A stretch of DNA of 64,000 nucleotides from contig JAFTFT010000029.1 in assembly GCA_017458335.1 (NCBI GenBank), forward strand, positions 124,001 to 188,000, written 5' to 3'. Made by a program: the position numbers and the translations under genes. Source of the stretch: Oscillospiraceae bacterium (GTDB lineage: Bacteria; Bacillota; Clostridia; Oscillospirales; Oscillospiraceae). This document shows, one piece after another, positions 7,412 to 16,651 of this stretch. Every line of letters begins with the position of its first letter. The stretch's first letter is position 1. The notes beneath the pieces are model-generated. The model saw only the letters and a program-made list of their open reading frames with translations, had not been told where the DNA came from and ran no database searches.

Positions 7412-8595
7412 AACCGCTGTCCGGACGTGTCGGTCTGTTTACCGATTCCGTGATCCGCCGGATGACGCGGATCAGCGACGAATACGATGCCATCAACCTC
7501 TCCCAGGGCTTTCCGGACTTTGATCCGCCGAAGGAGCTGATGGACGCGCTGGCAAAAGTGGCCTATGAAGGACCGCACCAGTATTCCGTCACCTACGGCG
7601 CGCCCAATCTCCGCGCCGCTCTGGCGGAAAAGTACCGCCGGACCACAGGCGTGGAAGCGGACCCGGAGACCCAGGTGCTGGTCACCTGCGGCGGGACCGA
7701 GGCGATGATGAGCGCCATGATGGCGCTCTGCGATCCGGGGGACAAAGTGCTGGTGTTCTCTCCGTTCTATGAAAACTACGGAGCGGATGCCATCCTCTCC
7801 GGGGCCGAGCCGATCTACATTCCGCTGGTGCCGCCGGATTACCGCTTTGACCCGTCGCTCATCGAAGAGGGCTTTCGTGCAGGGGCCAAGGCGATCGTCA
7901 TCTGCAACCCCTCCAACCCCTGCGGCAAGGTGTTTACGCGGGAAGAGCTGCTGCTGATCGGGGAGCTGGCGAAACGCTATGACGCCTATGTGGTGACGGA
8001 CGAGGTCTATGAGCATATGGTCTATGCCCCGGCGGTGCACACGGCGATGGCGGGTCTGCCGGGAATGGCGGAACGGACCGTCACCTGCAACAGCCTCTCC
8101 AAGACTTTCTCCATCACCGGCTGGCGCCTCGGCTACCTGATCGGGCCGGAAGAGGTGGTGGAGGCGGCACGGAAGGTGCATGACTTTCTTACGGTCGGTG
8201 CGCCCTCGCCGCTGCAGGAGGCCGCCGTCACGGGACTCGGCTTCGGAGAGGACTATTACCGGAATCTCAACGCCCTGTACCGGAAAAAGCGGGACTACTT
8301 CCTGGCGGGGCTGGACCGTCTGGGACTGAAGCACAACGTCCCGCAGGGGACCTACTTTGTAATGGTAGAGATCACGGACTTTCTCAAGCTGCCGCAGTTT
8401 CATGGCTGGTCGGATCTGGAATTCTGCGAGTGGATGATCCGGGAGATCGGAGTTGCCGCGGTTCCCGGCTCCAGCTTCTTCCGGGAGCCGGTCAACAACC
8501 TGATCCGCCTGCATTTTGCACGGTCACAGGAGACCATCGACGAGGTCTTCCGCCGTCTGGAGAAGCTGGCCGCGCTGCTGAACGCGCAGGGCTGA
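7408..8595 (+). CDS. Class I aminotransferase (aspartate/methionine aminotransferase-like)
   Basis: The 395-residue protein has all PLP-site motifs: YSVTYGAPNLR, VTCGGTEAMMSAM (phosphate cup), CNPSNPCGKVF, VTDEVYEHMVY and SLSKTFSITGWRLGY with the Schiff-base Lys. The C-terminal Arg of IRLHFARS would bind the substrate carboxylate. The general fold matches AspC/YbdL-type enzymes acting on amino acids and 2-oxo acids. It overlaps the preceding aminotransferase by 4 bp, so two different transaminases are made together. That suggests they work on one substrate chain or exchange amino groups. A terminator follows at 8629-8662. Confidence 0.85.
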   Translation: MKPLSGRVGLFTDSVIRRMTRISDEYDAINLSQGFPDFDPPKELMDALAKVAYEGPHQYSVTYGAPNLRAALAEKYRRTTGVEADPETQVLVTCGGTEAMMSAMMALCDPGDKVLVFSPFYENYGADAILSGAEPIYIPLVPPDYRFDPSLIEEGFRAGAKAIVICNPSNPCGKVFTREELLLIGELAKRYDAYVVTDEVYEHMVYAPAVHTAMAGLPGMAERTVTCNSLSKTFSITGWRLGYLIGPEEVVEAARKVHDFLTVGAPSPLQEAAVTGLGFGEDYYRNLNALYRKKRDYFLAGLDRLGLKHNVPQGTYFVMVEITDFLKLPQFHGWSDLEFCEWMIREIGVAAVPGSSFFREPVNNLIRLHFARSQETIDEVFRRLEKLAALLNAQG

Positions 8596-8628
8596 GACCG
8601 AAAAGAACGTAAAATAAGGATAGAAAGA

Positions 8629-8662
8629 GGACAGCCCTGTTTAAAGCAGCGCTGTCCTTTTT
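8629..8662 (+). terminator. Rho-independent terminator of the aminotransferase operon
   Basis: GGACAGC (8629-8635) pairs with GCTGTCC (8651-8657) and is followed by TTTTT. Confidence 0.8.
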
Positions 8663-8712
8663 GCCAACAGATGCAGAGAATTTTCCATAAAAGCGGAGCT
8701 CCGGCAAGAGAA

Positions 8713-8736
8713 GACCCCGGACGTAAGCCCGGGGTC
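8713..8736 (-). terminator. Stem-loop at the 3' end of the flavoprotein reductase gene
   Basis: GACCCCGG (8713-8720) pairs with CCGGGGTC (8729-8736). On the minus strand it is followed by TTCTCTT, so it could end the reductase transcript. Confidence 0.55.
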
Positions 8737-8769
8737 CTGAAATGATCGGGGTCTGTGCGGAAGTTCCGC

Positions 8770-10818
8770 TCAGTCTTCGTAGATGGAGCCGGTGACCGCG
8801 TGCAGGGAGGCAAGCCTTGCAAAGCAGACGGTCTTGCCGTGGGCCGTGCCGCCGAACATCTGGGGATAGCTGTTGGAGAAGAAGCCGCCCATGTCGTTGC
8901 CGATGACATAGAGGCCGGGGATCGCGTTGCCTTCCGGCGTAATGGCCTCAAGATTGGTATTGACGCGGACACCGTTCATGGTCGCCAGCAGCCAGCTGCC
9001 GACGGCGATGCCGTAGAAGGGCGCCTGCCTGATCGGGGTCATGTCTTTCTTCATCTTGCCGAAGTCGAGGTCGACACCCTTATCGCAAAGCTCGTTGTAG
9101 CGCTCGATGCTCTTAAGGAAGTTCTCTTTGTACTCGCCCTCGTAACCCAGCTTGTCGGCCAGCTCGTCCAGGGTGTCCGCCTGCATCAGCTTGCCGCTGT
9201 CGAGCGCGGGCTTGATGTAGACATCATAGAACTGATCGCCGTCCTTGCAGGGCATGACGTTGGGCAGCACTTCGCTGTTGCGGGCGCCGGGAACGGCGAC
9301 GACACGGCTGCAGATCGTGGTGTGGAAGGCCACGACATCGGACCAGTAATTGCTGTCAAAGACCTGAATCCCATAGTGGCCGGGCTGGGTCAGCCAGCTG
9401 TTGATATGGAAGTCATAGGTGTTGTCCTCGTTGCAGAAACGCTCGCCGCGTGTGTTCAGGTTCAGCCAGGGCTGGCTGCCCGGCCACCAGATATCGCCGA
9501 GGCCCGTGGTATAGGGCGCACCGGTGTGGTGATCCAGCGCGACAGCGGCACGGTCGAAGGCGACGCCGCCGGCGTGGTTGCGGTCGATGTCGGCGCCGGC
9601 CCACATGGCCATTTTGATGCCGTCGCCCATGGCGAAGGCGCAGCCGAGGTTGTTGCAGATGACGTCCTTGTCACGATAGTGAAGCGCGTCCATCATCTCG
9701 GGGTTGCCGCCGTAGCCGCCGGTGGAGAGGATCACGCCCTTAGCGGCGTTGATCTGGATGTACTTGCCGTCCTTGTCCTGAACGATGATGCCGGTGACGC
9801 GGCCGCTCTCATCCTGAACGAGCTGTTTGGCGGTGTGCTCCCACATAATGGTGCCGCCTTTTTCCTCGATGATCTCGACCCACTTGGGGTTGGCGAGCTG
9901 TGCGCCCATCTGGTTGGGGCCGAGCTCCTCAAAGTTTTCATAGACGGTATGGGTCTGGGGCTTGTTCATGTAGCGGGTGTCCTTCATGTCCGTCTCGAGG
10001 AACATGTGGATGCCCTTCTCTTCCATGCGGTCGGTGAACCAGTCCATGGTGCGGCCGGAGTTGAAGAGCCAGAGGTTGATGAGGCGCTGGTCACACTCAT
10101 AGCCGGCATAGCGGCAGATCTCGTTGGAGATTTCCAGCAGCTCTTCATCGGTGTAGGAGATGCCGTACTTCTCGTTCATGATCTTGGAGTTGTAGGCGCC
10201 CATTTCACCGGCCCAGGTGATCCAGGTGGCGTTCTTCTCGACAAGGATGACCTTCGCGCCGAGGTCGGCCGTGGAGGCGGCAGCCACCAGACCGCCGTTG
10301 CCGGCGCCGACGACGACCACGTCGGTCTCGACGGTTTCCGCGATGTCGGTGATGGGATCGGGTTTGGCGAAGTATTCGGCGTCATACCAGACGTCATGCT
10401 CCACGGGAGCGGCGTCTTCCACAACAGCACTGACGGTGGTGCCGGTGGCCTGGGCAATGCAGTTTTTCAGGCACTCGCGGGCGGCCTGAGAGGTAAGGCT
10501 GGCGCCGGAGACGCCGTCGATTTCGGGTCCCTGGGCGGCGAGCAGCTGCTCAATCAGGGGTTCTGCGGCGGCCTTGCCGATGCCTTCCGTCTCCTGGGAG
10601 ACATCCAAAACGATGTCGGTGATGGCGTCTTCGCTGAAGGTGGCGGTCATGGTGACCGTACCCATACCGGTGGCCGTGGCGGTATAGGTGCCCGGGGTGT
10701 AGGACGCGGCGGCCTTCGCCTTGGTGACGGATATGCCGGTGGCACCGAGAAAGGCGGCGGACACGGCGGTCGCGGCGGCGCCCTTCAGAAAGGATCTGCG
10801 GCTGAGTTCGTTGGACAT
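8770..10818 (-). CDS. Tat-exported FMN/FAD flavoprotein reductase (fumarate/urocanate reductase-like)
   Basis: The 682-residue protein starts at the ATG behind AAGGAGGA. Its N-terminus SRRSFLKGAAATAV is a twin-arginine signal, so it should be exported folded with its cofactors. Residues about 40-125 form an FMN_bind domain with DGVSGASLTS, the type of motif to which ApbE links FMN covalently. From about residue 155, TDVVVVGAGNGGLVAAAS is the FAD-binding Rossmann motif of a flavocytochrome-c/fumarate-reductase-type domain that fills the rest. Such enzymes use external acceptors (fumarate, urocanate, cinnamates or other enoates) for anaerobic electron disposal. No haem motif, electron-transfer subunit or ApbE gene is seen nearby, and the actual acceptor is unknown. 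Confidence 0.82.
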   Translation of the reverse strand: MSNELSRRSFLKGAAATAVSAAFLGATGISVTKAKAAASYTPGTYTATATGMGTVTMTATFSEDAITDIVLDVSQETEGIGKAAAEPLIEQLLAAQGPEIDGVSGASLTSQAARECLKNCIAQATGTTVSAVVEDAAPVEHDVWYDAEYFAKPDPITDIAETVETDVVVVGAGNGGLVAAASTADLGAKVILVEKNATWITWAGEMGAYNSKIMNEKYGISYTDEELLEISNEICRYAGYECDQRLINLWLFNSGRTMDWFTDRMEEKGIHMFLETDMKDTRYMNKPQTHTVYENFEELGPNQMGAQLANPKWVEIIEEKGGTIMWEHTAKQLVQDESGRVTGIIVQDKDGKYIQINAAKGVILSTGGYGGNPEMMDALHYRDKDVICNNLGCAFAMGDGIKMAMWAGADIDRNHAGGVAFDRAAVALDHHTGAPYTTGLGDIWWPGSQPWLNLNTRGERFCNEDNTYDFHINSWLTQPGHYGIQVFDSNYWSDVVAFHTTICSRVVAVPGARNSEVLPNVMPCKDGDQFYDVYIKPALDSGKLMQADTLDELADKLGYEGEYKENFLKSIERYNELCDKGVDLDFGKMKKDMTPIRQAPFYGIAVGSWLLATMNGVRVNTNLEAITPEGNAIPGLYVIGNDMGGFFSNSYPQMFGGTAHGKTVCFARLASLHAVTGSIYED

Positions 10819-10864
10819 AGTATTCCTCCTTGATATTGAATGCAGAATGAAAATCTGTAACATG

Positions 10865-10894
10865 ATTGTAACACCGGCGCTGCGGCGATTTCAA
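10865..10894 (-). promoter_or_regulatory. Promoter of the flavoprotein reductase
   Basis: On the minus strand TTGAAA (10889-10894) is followed after 18 bp by TACAAT (10865-10870), about 47 bp before the start codon. Confidence 0.5.
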
Positions 10895-11188
10895 TAGAGG
10901 ATTTGGTTTCGTACTATTTTTGTGAAGATTGAATGACGGAGGCTTTTAACAGAATTCACAAAGGACCGGACATGAGAACAGTCGTCGGATCTTTTTGAAC
11001 GGAGGATCGAGGCGCTTTGCCGAATTCTGAAAATGCTGCTCGACAGGGTGGCAACAGTGCATCACAGGAACCGGACAGAGGCAGGAGCCGGAAAATTGGA
11101 ATTGTGATCTGTGCCGGACTGTGATAACATAGCCCGGAAGACGACTGCTGCCTTCACATTATGATATACAATCGACAGATGGAAAAGA

Positions 11189-11455
11189 ATGGAAAAGAGG
11201 GGATATCCATTGGAACGGGACAGAGAATTTGATGAGGTGCTGAGAAGAAAAATCGGCGAAGTCCTGGGTGAGCAGATCGATGAAAGCGTGGACGCCGACG
11301 ACCTGATGTTCGACCTTGGCATGCGTTATTTGAGAATGATTGCCGCGGAAAAGAAAAGCCTGGCGTCCAAAAAAGAAAACCAGCTCTCCCTCTGGCAAAA
11401 AGACGCGGCTTCCAGAACGGCACTGACGGATTATGTAGAGGCCGTTCGGCAATGA
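11189..11455 (+). CDS. Hypothetical 88-residue protein or gene remnant
   Basis: The frame encodes a charged, helical-looking protein (DREFDEVLRRKIGEVLGEQ near the start, ALTDYVEAVRQ at the end). I recognise no family. There is no clear ribosome binding site, and a HAD-type remnant in another frame follows directly, so this may be decayed DNA. The 370 bp upstream, back to the reductase start, hold only that gene's promoter. Confidence 0.3.
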   Translation: MEKRGYPLERDREFDEVLRRKIGEVLGEQIDESVDADDLMFDLGMRYLRMIAAEKKSLASKKENQLSLWQKDAASRTALTDYVEAVRQ

Positions 11456-11780
11456 AGATGAGCTGGTTTTAAAAGGACAGATTGCAGCCAAGAATCTCAA
11501 GATGACCAAGGTGTCCATGATTGCCCAGCAAATCGGACAATGGCCGGTGCTGGCTTTTGGAAACAGCATGGGCGATATCAGCGTGGCCAACTATGTTATG
11601 GGGAATGAGCGGTACAAAACCGCGGCGTTTTTCGTCTGCTGCGACGATGAAATCCGGGAGAACGGAAGTCCGGAAAAAGCCCGGAAGATTTTTGACATCT
11701 GTACGGAAAACGGCTGGATCCCGATTTCAATGAAGAATGACTGGCTGACTGTTTTTGGGGCCGGTGTTACCAAAAAGTAG
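11439..11780 (+). pseudogene. C-terminal remnant of a HAD-superfamily phosphatase
   Basis: Reading from just after an in-frame TAG at 11436-11438, the translation gives the C-terminal core of a HAD hydrolase: a Lys segment (LVLKGQIAAKNLK), then LAFGNSMGDISVANYV. The GNSMGD there matches motif IV, with the Mg-binding acidic residue. The sequence runs to its natural end at 11780. The N-terminal half, with the catalytic DxD motif, is absent, so it cannot be an active phosphatase. The next 300 bp up to the following gene show nothing else I can identify. Confidence 0.6.
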
Positions 11781-12078
11781 TAACGGTATTGGAGAACGTA
11801 TACGATCATCGCCCAATAACTGCGAGGAAGGGAGAACATGCAGCTGAAAAATCCGATTCTGTCCGGCTTCCACGCCGACAGCGTCGTAAGCGCTCGCCAT
11901 GTGTCTCGCCGGAGGAGCTTTTTGCGCGTGAAAGAGGCACGTAAATGAAGCCGGATTGTTGCTGGATTTTATATCAAAAACAGGATATAATTTCAGATTA
12001 CAACAACGGAAGAAACCGGAAACCCTGTGCCGGCGGAAAGATAAGCGGAAAGGGCGCAGAGCGGGACGGAGGAGCGCA

Positions 12079-13569
12079 ATGAAGAGAAAAGAACAGTGGA
12101 CGAATTTCATATTCGCAGCTGCGGTGCTGGTCAGCATGACGGTGTTTTTCGTCCTGATTCATCCGATTCCGATCATGGACGAGGACGACGTGATCTATTC
12201 CGTGCTGATCCGAAAGGCAATCCCGATCCCGGGGAGCTGGAATCCGTCGCGTCTGATGCCCGAGGTGCTGGCTTCCTTCTGCGGCAATGCGGCGGCGATT
12301 CTGACCCGGTTCGGATTCGGGCACTTTATTCACTGCCAGGTCGCCGTGGCCGGTACCTTGCTGAGCCTGTTCATCACGGCCTATGTCTGCGTGTTCCGAA
12401 GGCTCCTGTGCAGAAAGTTTGGCATGGGCCGGTTCCAGTCATGCTGCCTCGCCGTGCTTTTTCTGGAACTGCATTTTCTGGTATACGTGGTCGCGCCGGA
12501 AGGCAACAAGCACATGTTCCACAGCTATAACGAATGCTGCATGTTCTTCTACACCATCCCGGCGCTGTTCTGCGGGGCTCTGATGATGGTGCTCATGGCG
12601 GAGGAGACGGAAAACCCGCTCGCCGGAAAAAGCCTGTTTCGCCGGAGCCTCTGGGTAACGGCGGTCTACTTTGCCGTGTTCTCCGACCTCTACGGGAGCA
12701 TTCTGCTTTCGGCCTGTGCAGGGCTGAGGCTGCTGGAGAACTTTGTGAAAACCAGAAAACAGCTGGGCAGAAAGCGGTTCTGGAAGCAGAATGCGTTCTG
12801 GGCGGCGGTTCTGGTACTGTGGCTTCTGGCACTGCTTCTGGAAGGAACCGGCGGAAGGGCTGCCAATGTAAACAGCATGAGCAATCGCAAAGGGCCCCTG
12901 CTTATGCTGCTCGGAGATTCAGCGGGCCTGTTCTTCCGGACAGTCTGGAACACCAACCTGCTCTTCCGTCTGATTGCCCTGGCCGCGGTACTCCTGTTTT
13001 TCTTTCTGCTGCTTCACGGCAGACGTTCGGAAACCGGCGCGACGGCCATCCGTCTGATCCTGAACACAGCCTGTGTGGGGGTGCTCTGCACGGTGTTCAT
13101 CATTCTTCTGAGCGCGGTCGTGAGCCCGGACTACACGGGACGGCCGGAAGCGATCTTTGCCTCGGTGGCGGTGCTGATGGTGCTGATGGTGCTCTGCATC
13201 GCGGCATTTCTTCAGCAGCTGCCCCGGCTTGCGGTGCTGCTCCCGATTGCGCTGCTGTTTGTGTTCTCCATGACCTGTACGCGGTATCGGACCTTTGCCG
13301 ATATCAATTCCGTCAACATCCACGGACAGGCGGCGGTTGCGCTGGAGGATGAGATCTACCAGAGCATCATCACCGCGGCGGAGGAAGGAAAATGGGATGT
13401 CGGCGTGCGTGTTCCGAAATACAATGAGGTCAGCAACTGGCCGCATGACGGGAATATCGGCGCCCCGATTGCAGAGCTCTTTCTGAAATACGGGATCATC
13501 GACCACGAGATCTACGTCTGGACGGATCCCACCGAGGAACTCAACCTGAAATACGGCATCACGCCGTGA
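12079..13569 (+). CDS. Polytopic membrane protein of a surface acyl-transfer cassette (GT-C/DUF6056-like)
   Basis: The 496-residue protein has at least ten hydrophobic segments. The first is at about residues 8-28, followed by the acidic loop PIPIMDEDDVIYS. An acidic DD motif after the first membrane helix is a feature of GT-C-type and DUF6056-type membrane proteins, but the match is only by pattern. The ATG at 12079 follows GGAGGAG. Upstream codons are in frame but are unlikely to be used. The gene leads a plus-strand cluster with an MBOAT acyltransferase and an SGNH protein, so a role in building or modifying a cell-surface polymer is inferred. Confidence 0.6.
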   Translation: MKRKEQWTNFIFAAAVLVSMTVFFVLIHPIPIMDEDDVIYSVLIRKAIPIPGSWNPSRLMPEVLASFCGNAAAILTRFGFGHFIHCQVAVAGTLLSLFITAYVCVFRRLLCRKFGMGRFQSCCLAVLFLELHFLVYVVAPEGNKHMFHSYNECCMFFYTIPALFCGALMMVLMAEETENPLAGKSLFRRSLWVTAVYFAVFSDLYGSILLSACAGLRLLENFVKTRKQLGRKRFWKQNAFWAAVLVLWLLALLLEGTGGRAANVNSMSNRKGPLLMLLGDSAGLFFRTVWNTNLLFRLIALAAVLLFFFLLLHGRRSETGATAIRLILNTACVGVLCTVFIILLSAVVSPDYTGRPEAIFASVAVLMVLMVLCIAAFLQQLPRLAVLLPIALLFVFSMTCTRYRTFADINSVNIHGQAAVALEDEIYQSIITAAEEGKWDVGVRVPKYNEVSNWPHDGNIGAPIAELFLKYGIIDHEIYVWTDPTEELNLKYGITP

Positions 13570-13625
13570 GCAGAGGGGCCGGATGGTACTTCATACAGTT
13601 TTGAGGCAGAAGGCGGATACTCGAC

Positions 13626-15116
13626 ATGCTGTTTAATTCTCTGAAATTTTTAATCTTTTTTCCTCTTGTTGTGCTGGGCTACTTTCTGATCCCCGACAGG
13701 TGGAAACACTACTGGCTGCTGCTGGCGAGCTATTATTTTTATATGAGCTGGAACGCCGGCTACGCGCTGCTGATCCTGTTCTCCACGGGGGTTACGTATA
13801 TCTGCGCGCGTCTGCTGGAAAAGGAAAAGACCCGGGAGGCAGGCGGAAAAAGGACAAAACGGATCGTCCTGGCAAGCCTTGTTCTGAATCTTGGTCTTCT
13901 TGTCTATTTCAAGTACTTTAATTTTTTGCTGACGTCGGTCGAAAGCATTTTCGCGCTGTTTCATATTCGGCTGCAGATTCCCCGGTTTGACATTCTCCTG
14001 CCGGTGGGCATCTCTTTCTTCATCTTTCAGGCGCTCGGATACACCATTGACGTCTATCGGGGTGATATTCCGGCGGAGCATGATTTTTTCCGATATGCGC
14101 TGTTTGTCTCCTTCTTCCCGCAACTGGTCGCGGGGCCGATCGAACGCTCCGGAAATCTCCTGAAGCAGCTGGCCGTACCGCACCGGTTCAGTTATGAGCG
14201 GACAAAGGAAGGTCTGCTTCTGATGCTGTGGGGATATTTTTTGAAGGTCGTCCTGGCGGACCGAATCGCGATCTTTGTGGACATGGTCTACGGCAATATT
14301 TCGGCGTTTAACGGCTGGTACTGCATGTTGGCGACCGTCCTTTTTGCCGTGCAGATCTACTGCGACTTCTCCGGATATTCCGTGATCGCCGTGGGTGCCG
14401 CCAAAATCCTGGGGATCCAGCTGATGGAGAACTTCGACGCACCGCATCTTTCCACTTCCGTCGCGGAATTCTGGCGCCGGTGGCACATCTCCCTGACCTC
14501 CTGGTTCCGGGACTATCTCTATATCCCATTGGGCGGAAGCCGAAAGGGAAAGGCCAGAAAGTATCTCAACGTGCTGATTGTCTTCCTCGTCAGCGGCCTC
14601 TGGCACGGCGCCTCCTTCAACTATGTGATATGGGGGGCAATCAACGGGCTGTTCCAGATCATCGGTGAAATCCTGATGCCGCTGCGCCGGAAAGCCGCAG
14701 CCCTGCTGCATCTGCACCGGGAGAGCTTTGTCCACCGGGTCATCAGCGGGATCATTACGTTTGTCCTGGTAGATTTCTGCTATATTTTCTTCCGGACGAC
14801 GACCATTCGGGAGGCAATCGCGGTCATTCGCCGGATTCTCTCTCCCGGAAATCCTGCCGAACTGATCACCGGCCTTCTTGCCGCCCAGAATCCGCGGGCC
14901 ACTGCGACGGAATGCCTTTTTGTGTTCTTCTGCCTGCTGATTCTTCTTTTCGCGGATGCCATGAAGTCCCGGGGGATCGCCGTTCGAACAAAAATCCTGG
15001 CGCAGGACAGCTGGTTCCAGAGCCTCTTTTTTGTCGCGGCCGTCTGCGGGATTCTGCTCTTCGGCGTCTGGGGACCGGGCTACCGGGAAGCCAGCTTCAT
15101 CTATTTTCAGTTTTAG
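13626..15116 (+). CDS. MBOAT-family membrane O-acyltransferase (AlgI/DltB-like)
   Basis: The 496-residue polytopic protein matches the AlgI/DltB type. It opens with FNSLKFLIFFPLVVLGYFLI, contains HISLTSWFRDYLYIPLGGSR and carries the invariant His in VSGLWHGASFNYVIWG (about residue 327). These enzymes move acyl groups across the membrane for transfer onto surface glycans or teichoic acids. The next gene is an SGNH protein, the usual partner that places the acyl group on the polymer (AlgJ/AlgX/DltD logic). The 57-bp gap to the preceding gene and 17-bp gap to the next support one operon. No dltA or dltC homologue is present, so D-alanylation is unlikely. Confidence 0.88.
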   Translation: MLFNSLKFLIFFPLVVLGYFLIPDRWKHYWLLLASYYFYMSWNAGYALLILFSTGVTYICARLLEKEKTREAGGKRTKRIVLASLVLNLGLLVYFKYFNFLLTSVESIFALFHIRLQIPRFDILLPVGISFFIFQALGYTIDVYRGDIPAEHDFFRYALFVSFFPQLVAGPIERSGNLLKQLAVPHRFSYERTKEGLLLMLWGYFLKVVLADRIAIFVDMVYGNISAFNGWYCMLATVLFAVQIYCDFSGYSVIAVGAAKILGIQLMENFDAPHLSTSVAEFWRRWHISLTSWFRDYLYIPLGGSRKGKARKYLNVLIVFLVSGLWHGASFNYVIWGAINGLFQIIGEILMPLRRKAAALLHLHRESFVHRVISGIITFVLVDFCYIFFRTTTIREAIAVIRRILSPGNPAELITGLLAAQNPRATATECLFVFFCLLILLFADAMKSRGIAVRTKILAQDSWFQSLFFVAAVCGILLFGVWGPGYREASFIYFQF

Positions 15117-15133
15117 GGGGTGGCGAAAGGACC

Positions 15134-16489
15134 ATGACCGGAAACAGCACACTCTCCCGTGTTATCGCCGTGATTCTGACCTTCGCGCTGCTGCTCGCCG
15201 CGCTGTTTGGCCTGTCAGAGCTTGTAAAGAGAAAGGCCAGCTATATCCAGTACGCGGACTTCTTTGACGAAAAACAGAATTTTGACGTGCTTTTCTTCGG
15301 AACCAGCCATGTCCTGGACGCGGTTCAGCCCATGAAACTCTGGAAGGACCACGGCTTCCTCTCCTACAACTTCGGCGGACATGCCAATGCCATTGCCACT
15401 ACCTACTGGGCGGCACAGCTGGCACTGGAATATACCACGCCGTCGGTGCTCGTCATGGACTGTTTTGACATCACCGAAGAGGCAAAAACCTCCCGTAACA
15501 GTTTTTCCTACGTGCATCTCTCCCTGGACGCGTTTCCCATCAGCCGGACGAAGATTCGGGCGGTGAAAGATCTGCTGCAGGATGAGGAGATCGACCGGCT
15601 CATCGCGGAAGAAAAACTGATCAACGAAGAGAATGTCGCGGTGATCGGTCAGGAGGAGGAGAGAGACCCCATCACCCTGCTCTGGCCGTTCTCCGTATAT
15701 CATAACCGCTGGAGCGCCCTGGGCCGGAGCGATTTCCGCCCCGTACGCAATGTCCAGAAGGGAGCGGAGACCACGGTCGGTGTCTATAAGCCGCTCGACA
15801 GAAGACAGGTTCCGCCGGATGAAAAACTGGAGAAGGACACGGTCAGCATCGCCTACCTTGAAAAGCTGATCACCGACTGCCAGGCGAGGGGAATTGAGGT
15901 GCTTCTGACCTATCTTCCGTTCACCGCCACCGAGACCGAGCAGCGGGAAGCCCATCGGCTGTATGACATTGCGGAGGAGTATGGCGTGAAGTATCTCAAC
16001 TTTCTGGATCTCGGTGTCGTGGATTATGAGACGGACTGTTATGACGACACGCATCTGAACCGGTCCGGAGCGGAGAAGGTGACCGCATATCTTGGCGACT
16101 ATCTTGCGGCGAATTACACGCTCCCCGACCATCGGAATGACCTCGCGTATGCGTCCTGGCACGGGGACTATGAAACCTGGCGGACATTTCAGCACGCCCT
16201 GCTTCAGGAAGAAGACCAGCTTTTCCGGTATCTGATGCTGCTGGCGAACAAAAACTATTCCTTCGAGCTGTCCCTTGGTGACAGCCGGCTCTTTGCGGCG
16301 GAACCTTACGGGAAGCTGCTGCGAAACATCGGAATTGACGAAAAATATCCGACGGTGACGCTCCCCGGCGCAGATCTGGAAATCCGGGTCCGGGACCTGG
16401 ATACGGGAGAAGAGTTCGACGCGGTTCAGGGAACCTTTGAACTGAACACGGCCGGAGAACTGATCGACGTGAAGCTGCGCCACGTATAG
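15134..16489 (+). CDS. SGNH/DltD-like surface acyl-transfer partner protein
   Basis: The 451-residue protein has one N-terminal membrane segment (about residues 9-30) and an outside SGNH-type domain. VLFFGTSHVLDAV holds the candidate nucleophile Ser near residue 56. DCYDDTHLNRSGAEKV near residue 303 supplies the Asp-x-x-His pair. The start at 15134 follows the MBOAT stop by 17 bp, with GGGGGTGGCGAAAGG upstream. Such proteins accept acyl groups delivered by the MBOAT and pass them to an exported polymer. The final 100 residues are extra and unassigned. A strong terminator follows at 16531-16576. Confidence 0.75.
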   Translation: MTGNSTLSRVIAVILTFALLLAALFGLSELVKRKASYIQYADFFDEKQNFDVLFFGTSHVLDAVQPMKLWKDHGFLSYNFGGHANAIATTYWAAQLALEYTTPSVLVMDCFDITEEAKTSRNSFSYVHLSLDAFPISRTKIRAVKDLLQDEEIDRLIAEEKLINEENVAVIGQEEERDPITLLWPFSVYHNRWSALGRSDFRPVRNVQKGAETTVGVYKPLDRRQVPPDEKLEKDTVSIAYLEKLITDCQARGIEVLLTYLPFTATETEQREAHRLYDIAEEYGVKYLNFLDLGVVDYETDCYDDTHLNRSGAEKVTAYLGDYLAANYTLPDHRNDLAYASWHGDYETWRTFQHALLQEEDQLFRYLMLLANKNYSFELSLGDSRLFAAEPYGKLLRNIGIDEKYPTVTLPGADLEIRVRDLDTGEEFDAVQGTFELNTAGELIDVKLRHV

Positions 16490-16530
16490 GAACGGCAGAG
16501 ACCGCAGACCAAAACAAAGAAAACGGAAAA

Positions 16531-16576
16531 ACGAACCTCCCTTGACCGTGCTGACGGAGAAGGGAGGTTCGTTTTT
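16531..16576. terminator. Strong terminator after the acyl-transfer cassette
   Basis: ACGAACCTCCCTT (16531-16543) pairs perfectly with AAGGGAGGTTCGT (16560-16572), followed by TTTT. It lies between convergent genes. Confidence 0.88.
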
Positions 16577-16651
16577 GCAGAATCAATCCGGAGCTTTTCT
16601 TCCCGGAATGCCGGTCAGACGGAGAAAAACCCGAAAAGGCGGAGCGGGAGC

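Noticed and set aside
8755..10833. 692-codon open frame on the plus strand
   Set aside because: Antisense to the Tat-exported flavoprotein reductase. No ribosome binding site or recognisable domain.
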